From assembly GCA_002713585.1 (NCBI GenBank), contig PATD01000031.1, positions 35,892 to 69,615 on the forward strand: 33,724 nucleotides of DNA. The letters run 5' to 3'. This DNA is from Methanobacteriota archaeon. Its GTDB lineage: Archaea > Thermoplasmatota > Poseidoniia > Poseidoniales > Thalassarchaeaceae. The notes beneath the pieces are model-generated. The model was not told the origin of the DNA, did no database searches, and saw only the letters and a list, made by a program, of their open reading frames with translations. Of this stretch, positions 24,154 through 31,552 are shown in pieces; position 1 is the first letter of the stretch; each line of letters begins with the position of its first letter. Both the position numbers and the translations under genes were made by a program.

Positions 24154-25128
24154 ACGAGATTCGTTATGCTCAATTAATCGAGACAAATCTACGGGCATCG
24201 CATCGAGTTTCTGCGCTCCTCTCAGATGTAGTCCATCGCAGAATCCATGCCGATAGATAATCGCTCCTTGGCCGTAAACCTCCGTGTAACGATTTACTTG
24301 CTTCTGTGTCTTCTTACGTGGGAAACTAAGTGCAGAACCGAAGAAGTGCTTGGCATCAATCCATGCACACGGGATTCCATTAATCCGGAGATCATCAAGA
24401 AAGAGGAGATCCGGTGTTCGAATTGGTCGCCCTTCTGAGAGTATCTGCTCCTTCGATAGTTCCCCTTGTCGCCGGAATCGGACACCCAAGGATTCGAAGT
24501 GATCACACAGGATATCCTCGAAGAGGTCAGCGGCGAGATGTGTCTCAGATTGGTCGACGTTAGCCACGCGGTCTGCCTCTTCAGCAATTCGAAATTGCTC
24601 CTGATCTCGTTCGTTCATACGGCCAGGCTCCTTTAGCATCATCTTAATCCGATTCTTGGAATGATTCCTTGCCGTCAGAATTGCCCTGAAGACATTAACA
24701 GGGGGGCCATCTACTAATTTCGCGAGTTCAAGAATCCCAGTTCCGTTTTCGTATCTACGTCGAAGGTCCTTCTTTCGGTCCATGATTCGGCGATGCGAGT
24801 AGACAGATTTCTCTTGATTAATTGCAGCCCGGAGTGATAGCGACTGTTCTAGACCAATGGGATATTCCTCAATGATTCGAGCGATTTCATCAACTCGTTC
24901 TGTTTCTAGAAATCCAAATTCTCCACGTTTTACAATTAGCTTACCGACTGCCTTCTGGACATTAAGAGGGACTGGGTCGATAGGCCACTCAATTTCGATA
25001 GTTTGTGGTTCCGGATCGATGTTTTCAGGGATTCCCATTGCTCGATTCTTGGTCTTAAATCGCTGGATTGCCCTAAGGCATGTCTGCTCATCTTTCCCCC
25101 AAACAGAGCCCTCTCCAGTTTCATTCAT
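24148..25128 (-). CDS. CDIN1 (C15orf41)-like predicted nuclease with TPD motif, PD-(D/E)xK fold
   Basis: The C-terminal domain (about residues 195-310) has the layout of the eukaryotic CDAN1-interacting nuclease: RTPDLLFLDDL with the TPD triplet at 238-240, CAWIDAKHFFGS with D258-x-K260, and QVNRYTEVYGQGAIIYRHGF. Asp240, Asp258 and Lys260 would be the PD-(D/E)xK metal-site residues. The N-terminal part is helical and charged (YSHRRIMDRKKDLRRRYENG at 110-129), a likely nucleic-acid-binding region. The 326 residues are close to human CDIN1 (about 280). Function in archaea is unknown; DNA or RNA processing is likely. It lies downstream of leuS by 47 nt on the same strand. Homology is judged by eye and would need a profile comparison. 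Confidence 0.72.
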   Translation of the reverse strand: MNETGEGSVWGKDEQTCLRAIQRFKTKNRAMGIPENIDPEPQTIEIEWPIDPVPLNVQKAVGKLIVKRGEFGFLETERVDEIARIIEEYPIGLEQSLSLRAAINQEKSVYSHRRIMDRKKDLRRRYENGTGILELAKLVDGPPVNVFRAILTARNHSKNRIKMMLKEPGRMNERDQEQFRIAEEADRVANVDQSETHLAADLFEDILCDHFESLGVRFRRQGELSKEQILSEGRPIRTPDLLFLDDLRINGIPCAWIDAKHFFGSALSFPRKKTQKQVNRYTEVYGQGAIIYRHGFCDGLHLRGAQKLDAMPVDLSRLIEHNESRS

Positions 25129-25175
25129 GGGTATCTCTCTCTCTCATTGGCCCTCTATGAACACCTTGGATAGAT

Positions 25176-28031
25176 TCAGAGGAAGGCGAGACCAGGTTGG
25201 AGTGGAGCTGCAAATCGTGCTTTTCCAGAGACGTCTTCTCCTTCTCCTGCCACATAGACTTCGATACTTTCGATACCTATGGCTTCGGAGATGAACAATG
25301 CGGCCGTCTTTATGCTCGCAGTTTCATCATGCTTTGAACGAATCAGGCTTTTCTCAGCATCTCGTAGAGTAAATACTCGGCCACGTGTCTTCTTACTACC
25401 AATTGTTAGAGCACGCCAGTATTGCATTACTTCACCACGCTTCGCTTCATCTGCAAACGTAGCGTGTTGCTGAATGAACGCAGTTCCTTCGCGCATAAAG
25501 TCGAATTCTGTATCAGCAAGATCCAGCGCCTCGATAAGGAGATCTCGCTTCCAATCAGGGGTTGTTTGAATCACCAAGCGAGTGACTGGTTTCTCCGAGT
25601 GTCGTTCTGCAAGTCCCTTCACGTTACGGGCTGAATCGATGAGGTCCTTGAGAGCACTTTCTTCTGAGAGGATTAAGACGTCACCATCATTGACACTCGG
25701 CTCATCGATTGTTGTCTCTGCCAGAGTTGCTTTATTTCCAAGTCGAGAATTCCATTCTTCCGCCATATGCGGTGTCGCTGGATACAGCATCGTGCCCCAA
25801 ACTGTGAGATGTTTCTTCAGTTCCTTTGAACCGACTCCACCCCGACGCATTGCCCACTGAAGGTCAGTTAGCATGTCGAAATGACTGATCATAACCCCCT
25901 CTCGAATACGAACATCATCCATCGCATCCCACCATTTCTGTAGGTTTGATCGCCGTTTCGCAGCTAGCCATTCATCCATCGGTCCGAACTCATCGGAAAC
26001 CTCGTCGAGGAGGTTAAGCACAGAGAAAATCTGGTGCATTTGACGGTGATTCGCTTCTACAGCAGAATCCGACCAGTCCATGCCTGCTTCGGGATTGGAA
26101 CCAAAGAGGATGAATAGACGGACAGTATCAGCCCCGAATTGCTCGATCATTATTTCTGGACTCACCGTGTTACCGAGACTCTTACTCATTTTCGCTGAAC
26201 GTGATCCAAGCAGTTCTCCGCATTGTGGGCAATCTCCCCCCGTTAGATCCACATGATGCTCCACATTGCAGGAGGTGCAGTAAGGCGTTGGTGCGTTTAC
26301 CATGCCTTGACAGACAAGACGGGAGAATGGTTCGGACACCTTGTTCATTCCAAAGTCCCTTAGTGCCTTTGTGAAAAATCGAGCGTATAGGAGATGCATG
26401 ATTGCGTGCTCGATTCCTCCAATGTATAGGTCCACGCCACCTTCCATCCAGTAGTCAATTGTCTCGCGATCATAGGGTGCATTCTCATTCATCGCATCGC
26501 AAAAACGGAGGAAGTACCATGAGGAATCATAGAAGGTATCCATGGTATCGGTTTCCCGTCTTGCCTCTCCTCCACAGGTCGGACAAGTCGTTTGGACAAA
26601 TTCCGTATGTGACCCAAGCGGGTTCCCGCTGTCTTCCTCAGAGAATACCACATCGAGAGGAAGCTTCACTGGAAGGTCTTCTTTTGGAACAGGAATGACA
26701 CCACATTTTGTGCAGTGGACAAATGGAATAGGTGTCCCCCAGAATCGCTGGCGTGAAAGTAACCAGTCCTTGAGTCTGAACTGTGTACTTCCTTTGCCAG
26801 CTCCCTCTGCTTCAAGAGCCTGAATCACAGCCTGTTTCGCATCGTCACCATACAGGCCATCGAAACCTTCTCTTGATGACCCAATCATCCAACCTAGTCC
26901 TTCGAAGGCCTTGCCTTCCGTCTTCGGTTCCTCTCCTTCACTTTCGCTGAGTACACGCCGAATCTGGATGTCATACTTCTCGGCGAAGTCGTGATCACGT
27001 TGGTCGTGAGCGGGCACTGCCATGACAGCTCCAGTACCATAGGATGCGACCACGAAGTTCCCTGCGTAGATTGGAATTTCCTCGCCCGACAGAGGATTAC
27101 GAGCCATGCGCCCGAGAAAGACCCCTTTCTTCTCGCGGAGCATATTGATCCGTTCGAATTCGGTTAATTTTGCACATTCATCTGCAAGCGCCCGGAATTC
27201 CTCCTCTTGTTCAGTACCAGCAACGAGTTCTTCGCAGAGTGGGTGTTCGGGTGAGAGTGTAATGAAGGTGACTCCGAAGATGGTATCAGGTCGAGTAGTA
27301 AAAGCCGCGATTGTATGGTCTGAATCCACTACAGGAAAATGGATTTCTGCACCATGTGAGCGGCCAATCCAGTTTCGCTGCATAGCCTTAACGTGTTCTG
27401 GAAACCCAATATTATCGAGACCATCGAGTAATTCGTCTGCGTAGGCAGTCATCCTCAGGAACCATTGAGCCATCTCCTTCTGGACGACTTCGGAGGAGCA
27501 TCTCCAACACCGATTGTTTTTGACCTGTTCATTGGCAAGAACTGTCTCGCAATCGTTGCACCAATTAACAGGAGCAGTCCTTCGTTCAACGAGTCCGGTT
27601 TCGTAGAATTTGAGGAAAATCCATTGGTTCCAGTGATAGTATCCTGCATTGCTGGTTGCTAATTCGCGGCGCCAATCGTAACTAAATCCCATACGTTGGA
27701 GATCCGCACGGATGGATTCGATATTTCCCCATGTTACATCATGAGGGTGGCCTCCCTTACTACGTGCTGCATTTTCAGCAGGCATGCCGAATGAATCGTA
27801 GCCCATTGGGTACAGGACATTGAATCCACGCAAGCGTCGATAGCGAGCAATACTGTCACCTATGCTATAGTTGCGTACATGCCCCATATGCATATGTCCA
27901 GAAGGATATGGAAACATCTCTAGGCAGTAGAACTTCGGTTTGGATTGATCGACATTGGAATCGAAGGACGCAGCATCCTTCCAGGCCAATTGCCACTTCG
28001 GTTCGATGGTATTCGGCTCATACTCTACCAT
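25176..28031 (-). CDS. leuS: Leucyl-tRNA synthetase, bacterial-type
   Basis: Charges tRNA-Leu with leucine, with editing of misactivated amino acids. The HIGH-type motif is YPSGHMHMGH (42-51), followed by VRNYSIGDSIARYRR, and the KMSKSLGN loop is encoded around 26171-26197. The zinc region reads NWCNDCETVLANEQV with RCWRCSS, and the CP1 editing domain follows (TTRPDTIFGVTF). These segments, especially YPSG and VLANEQV, are the bacterial form; typical archaeal LeuRS reads YPNG and differs in domain order. The start is set at ATG 28031 because EYEPNTIEPKWQLAW matches the family N-terminus and GAGGAG sits just upstream. The frame is open to 28121, overlapping the neighbour. The 951 residues are slightly long, partly from an extra Cys4 zinc ribbon before KMSKS. 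Confidence 0.97.
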   Translation of the reverse strand: MVEYEPNTIEPKWQLAWKDAASFDSNVDQSKPKFYCLEMFPYPSGHMHMGHVRNYSIGDSIARYRRLRGFNVLYPMGYDSFGMPAENAARSKGGHPHDVTWGNIESIRADLQRMGFSYDWRRELATSNAGYYHWNQWIFLKFYETGLVERRTAPVNWCNDCETVLANEQVKNNRCWRCSSEVVQKEMAQWFLRMTAYADELLDGLDNIGFPEHVKAMQRNWIGRSHGAEIHFPVVDSDHTIAAFTTRPDTIFGVTFITLSPEHPLCEELVAGTEQEEEFRALADECAKLTEFERINMLREKKGVFLGRMARNPLSGEEIPIYAGNFVVASYGTGAVMAVPAHDQRDHDFAEKYDIQIRRVLSESEGEEPKTEGKAFEGLGWMIGSSREGFDGLYGDDAKQAVIQALEAEGAGKGSTQFRLKDWLLSRQRFWGTPIPFVHCTKCGVIPVPKEDLPVKLPLDVVFSEEDSGNPLGSHTEFVQTTCPTCGGEARRETDTMDTFYDSSWYFLRFCDAMNENAPYDRETIDYWMEGGVDLYIGGIEHAIMHLLYARFFTKALRDFGMNKVSEPFSRLVCQGMVNAPTPYCTSCNVEHHVDLTGGDCPQCGELLGSRSAKMSKSLGNTVSPEIMIEQFGADTVRLFILFGSNPEAGMDWSDSAVEANHRQMHQIFSVLNLLDEVSDEFGPMDEWLAAKRRSNLQKWWDAMDDVRIREGVMISHFDMLTDLQWAMRRGGVGSKELKKHLTVWGTMLYPATPHMAEEWNSRLGNKATLAETTIDEPSVNDGDVLILSEESALKDLIDSARNVKGLAERHSEKPVTRLVIQTTPDWKRDLLIEALDLADTEFDFMREGTAFIQQHATFADEAKRGEVMQYWRALTIGSKKTRGRVFTLRDAEKSLIRSKHDETASIKTAALFISEAIGIESIEVYVAGEGEDVSGKARFAAPLQPGLAFL

Positions 28032-28113
28032 CGCGCACCGCTCCTCGGATTCGGTATGAACCATCGGCCTTCCGTTCTTGAATCCGGTGGACAGGTTATG
28101 CTCTACCGCCCCA

Positions 28114-30729
28114 TCATGCATCTAGGTCGGCGCTTTCGAGTAGGAAGAGTGCTTCACGTGTGAGCCGGTATCTGAAACGCATCCCCACCCTATCGCGTTC
28201 AATCAGACCATAGGCTTCGAGGGTCTTCAGATGGTGGCTGATGAGTTGCTGACTACTTTCTAGCCGCACAGCGAGTTCTTTTTGACTTAGGTTAACGATA
28301 TCGTTACCAGTTGCATCTAGAAGATCAAGAATACGCCCCTGGAGGGAGTTAGGGTCAGGAGATAAGAGAGGGACTGGAAGGTCATTTTCATCCAATTTCG
28401 AGTCAATTGTGGAAGGATAATACCGCATCATACGTCCATCTCTTCGTCGCCAAATCATCTCGGTTTCCTCGAGAACTTTCAGGTGGTGGGCTAATTGGCC
28501 GTTACTCATGTCCAGTGCAGCCAGCAGAGCTCGGAAGTGGACCCCCGGGTTTGCTACGAGGTAGCCGACGACACGTCCGCGTTGGAAGTCACCATCGTAG
28601 TCTCGTCGACGCACCATACCAATCAGAGCGAGACCACCGTTGAGCAAGCCAATTCGAATCCATTCTGTATTTACAATGAAAAGCAATACTATCGAGAGAA
28701 GTGATGTGGTGACAACCACAGTCGTTGCTGGCGCTGTAATCTGTTGAATAAACGGTGCAGACTCGCTATCCTCACTTTCCATATCCGTGGATGTAGATTT
28801 GTCTGCAGGGGCCCATTGGCTGAGGACTTCCTCAATTACGAAACCAGGCCCCCATGCTATGCAGTGTGATTGGGTTGTGAGTGCTGCTTCGACGGTTCGA
28901 TAGACGCCCTGTTCGCCATCGATAGCAGCGAAGGATGCATCGTTACTCATCTCGAGTGCTCTTTCTTCACCTGCAGGTGAGGTAAGTATCCAACATCCAC
29001 CATCGTTAGTGCGGACCCTACTCCAGGTTCCTTCAATGACATCCACAGACAAAATGGTCTCCTCCTCTACAACTATGATTTCTCCATCGTCATCCAATTC
29101 CGCGTTTTCCTCTCCCGCTTCTTCAGAATCTTCGATTGTGAATGTCATACTTGTTTGGATTTCAGGAACGGATTGTAGTGTGAAGAGAATCGTGTGTTGC
29201 CCTGATACGCCATTTGAGAGTGTATGAGATAATCCTTCGAAGATGAAGGTGTCACCTTCTGACAGACGAATCATTGAATCGTCAAGTTCGCAGGCGAGCG
29301 CACTTGAACGAGGACTCTGATCATCTCCCTGTAGAGATGATTCCGACCGGATAGCACAATCGCTTGACAAGATGAAATCTACAGGTAATTCTCCGTTGTT
29401 TGTGAGGGCGAGGTCAAACCTCACTAAATCCTCGACAACTTCGAACTCCTCGACAGAGAATACGATGTCATCGATTGGTTGATTGGATGCTCTACATTCC
29501 TGTGCCCCGCTTCCGTCCAATAGCTCGAAGTATCGTATCGATGATTGACCAATTTGGGGGAGATTAGCCTGTATTGCCATGTTTGAACCAATCCAACCGC
29601 AGCCATTCGTGTCTACTGTAGACACTTGATCTGCCCACAGAATAGTTTCCTCTCCAGGCAGAAGGTTGAGTGTAGTAAGTGGCGAATCACAATTCGCGGC
29701 TTCGTATTGATCATGCATCCAAAGTCCACGTTCATCAAGGACAGAGAGTGGTGCTGCGCAATCGGCGGAGTATTCCAAGATGATTTTCGCAGGACCCATA
29801 TTCTTCGCGACAACACGTACATCGATATCTGAGGCTGTAGGGGCAATCGAATCGCTGAGAGAGTGGGATTCGATACTAATCTCAACATCGGTGAGTGTTG
29901 ACTCACTCACAGTATGGGCCCAGTTGAATATCTGTGCTGAAAGGTCATTTCCGATAATCCACACGCTTGCTGACCTTGGCCCTGAAACAACCGCATCATT
30001 GAGCGGTTGCTCAATCCATCCAAGGTGGTGTGAATCGCCTGCATTGATTGTGATACCTTCACCACATCCGATTCCGGCCTCCATTGGTGTGTCACCATCG
30101 AGTGACCATAGAATGTCACAGTCATCGTAACCTTCGATGCTAACAGCCTCCGTTCCATCATTATGGATAATTGCACTGATTACGAGATGATCGGATGATT
30201 CAGAGACATCTCCAGATGTAAATGGAAGGACAATCGCTTCCATGCGGACATCGGTTGGTAGTTGGGTTTTCTGTTGAATATCGATTATTTGTCGAGCCAC
30301 CTCTACATCTTCACCGAATTGTGCTAAGATTTCATAGGTCCCAGTAGCTAAATCATCACCATTTGAGGTGAAGTCATATCTGACCGTGCCTACTTCCAGA
30401 ATCTCACCAGAGTCTAAGGTTTCACCACGCTTTTGAACGGGGCAGAGTCGCTCTGCCTCCAAATCATAGACGACAGATCCCATTGAATCAACGATTTGGA
30501 AGGTGTAGGGGCATGTCGGATTATACTCGATACTGTGGGCTATGGAATCCGAGTTTACGGCTTGAATCTTGAACTCAACTTCTTCACCTGCGATGAAGTG
30601 AATTCCATTCATCGGTTCTAGTTCTTCGATAGAGGTGTGCGGGCCAGTTCCATTCTGTGCAGAGGCTACTCCGATGCTCGATAGCAGGAGGGCGAGAACC
30701 AGAAGGATGCCTCGCTGCCGCTGGCTCAT
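28114..30729 (-). CDS. Transmembrane transcriptional regulator with large extracellular sensor and two winged-helix domains
   Basis: Order of parts: signal-like segment (about 6-25, ILLVLALLLSSIGVASA); a long extracellular region (about 30-660); a membrane segment (about 669-687) with a second hydrophobic stretch to about 706; then two cytoplasmic winged-helix domains (about 716-772 and 796-862). The extracellular region has several beta-sandwich-like modules. The first, EVEFKIQAVNSDSIAHSIEYN onward, resembles BsuPI-type domains. Both cytoplasmic domains have ArsR-like recognition helices: GQLAHHLKVLEETEMIWRR and QQLISHHLKTLEAYGLIER. It is therefore predicted to bind DNA directly while sensing outside the cell, without a kinase relay. 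Acidic residues abound outside. It precedes leuS on the same strand. Ligand and targets are unknown. Confidence 0.85.
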   Translation of the reverse strand: MSQRQRGILLVLALLLSSIGVASAQNGTGPHTSIEELEPMNGIHFIAGEEVEFKIQAVNSDSIAHSIEYNPTCPYTFQIVDSMGSVVYDLEAERLCPVQKRGETLDSGEILEVGTVRYDFTSNGDDLATGTYEILAQFGEDVEVARQIIDIQQKTQLPTDVRMEAIVLPFTSGDVSESSDHLVISAIIHNDGTEAVSIEGYDDCDILWSLDGDTPMEAGIGCGEGITINAGDSHHLGWIEQPLNDAVVSGPRSASVWIIGNDLSAQIFNWAHTVSESTLTDVEISIESHSLSDSIAPTASDIDVRVVAKNMGPAKIILEYSADCAAPLSVLDERGLWMHDQYEAANCDSPLTTLNLLPGEETILWADQVSTVDTNGCGWIGSNMAIQANLPQIGQSSIRYFELLDGSGAQECRASNQPIDDIVFSVEEFEVVEDLVRFDLALTNNGELPVDFILSSDCAIRSESSLQGDDQSPRSSALACELDDSMIRLSEGDTFIFEGLSHTLSNGVSGQHTILFTLQSVPEIQTSMTFTIEDSEEAGEENAELDDDGEIIVVEEETILSVDVIEGTWSRVRTNDGGCWILTSPAGEERALEMSNDASFAAIDGEQGVYRTVEAALTTQSHCIAWGPGFVIEEVLSQWAPADKSTSTDMESEDSESAPFIQQITAPATTVVVTTSLLSIVLLFIVNTEWIRIGLLNGGLALIGMVRRRDYDGDFQRGRVVGYLVANPGVHFRALLAALDMSNGQLAHHLKVLEETEMIWRRRDGRMMRYYPSTIDSKLDENDLPVPLLSPDPNSLQGRILDLLDATGNDIVNLSQKELAVRLESSQQLISHHLKTLEAYGLIERDRVGMRFRYRLTREALFLLESADLDA

Positions 30730-30823
30730 GTAGATTCAATGTCCTCCTCCTCGTATGAACTGATTGGTGCAGTTGAATTGTGACCTCCGTGGCATCCATA
30801 CGTCAAACGGGTCTGCGTTGCAC

Positions 30824-31552
30824 ATGATGCAACCAGGAGAGTTCGATCGGCGTACCCATGACGATGGCGTCGAAGTTTGGGTGACGCAAATGGGAGCGTT
30901 CATGAATATGAACACGGCTTTTATCGATCGTCAGAATGGTATTGTGGCCATCATTGACCCATTCGATTCCAATCGTTGGGTGGAGGCTTTGGATGAAGAG
31001 GGCCTCAAACCAACACATCTTCTGTACACTCATACTCATCGGGATCACACAGCAGGCTTCCAGAAAATGATCCGCAATGATTTCGGACACACCCTCGAGG
31101 TTTGGGCACATCGCGAAGCAGTGGACCCAGCTTGGTTGCGGTTCGATGTCTTTCGCCCCGTCCATGCAACCCATCTTTGGGAGCATGCCACTTGTACAGA
31201 TGTTGGATGGTCTGCAGGTTCTATTCAGTTAACCATCACACATACGCCTGGACATGCACCTGGGCATGTCACGATTCATGGTCACGGAGTATACCATGCG
31301 GGAGATCTTCTGTTTACTTCTGCATGTGGTCGAGATGACCTCCCAGGAGGGGATCCTCTAACTCTTTGGAGGAGCATTGCGCATGCTAAGAATCAGTTGA
31401 TTGGAATACCTAGTGATTGGCGTTTGATTCCAGGGCATCGGTATGACTGGATAGATGGGACAACGCCCGATTGGGTTTCCATCGGTGAGTGCCTTGAGCA
31501 CAACTATGCCTTAAATTCACCAACATTGGATGCCATAAGTTCGATGGACTAA
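30824..31552 (+). CDS. MBL-fold metallo-hydrolase (glyoxalase II-like)
   Basis: A metallo-beta-lactamase fold hydrolase of 242 residues, probably cytoplasmic. The zinc motif HTHRDH (HxHxDH) is encoded at 31031-31048. TPGHAPGHVTIHG supplies the next His, GDLLFTSACGRDDLPGGDPLTLWRSI supplies the bridging Asp and matches the glyoxalase II/persulfide dioxygenase subgroup, and the terminal IPGHRYDW gives the last His. The substrate is likely a thioester or persulfide, but not determined. The frame is open to a TTG at 30764. The paired ATGs at 30824 and 30827 precede the conserved start of the fold, so 30824 is chosen. Its stop abuts that of the convergent repeat protein with no gap. Confidence 0.9.
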   Translation: MMQPGEFDRRTHDDGVEVWVTQMGAFMNMNTAFIDRQNGIVAIIDPFDSNRWVEALDEEGLKPTHLLYTHTHRDHTAGFQKMIRNDFGHTLEVWAHREAVDPAWLRFDVFRPVHATHLWEHATCTDVGWSAGSIQLTITHTPGHAPGHVTIHGHGVYHAGDLLFTSACGRDDLPGGDPLTLWRSIAHAKNQLIGIPSDWRLIPGHRYDWIDGTTPDWVSIGECLEHNYALNSPTLDAISSMD

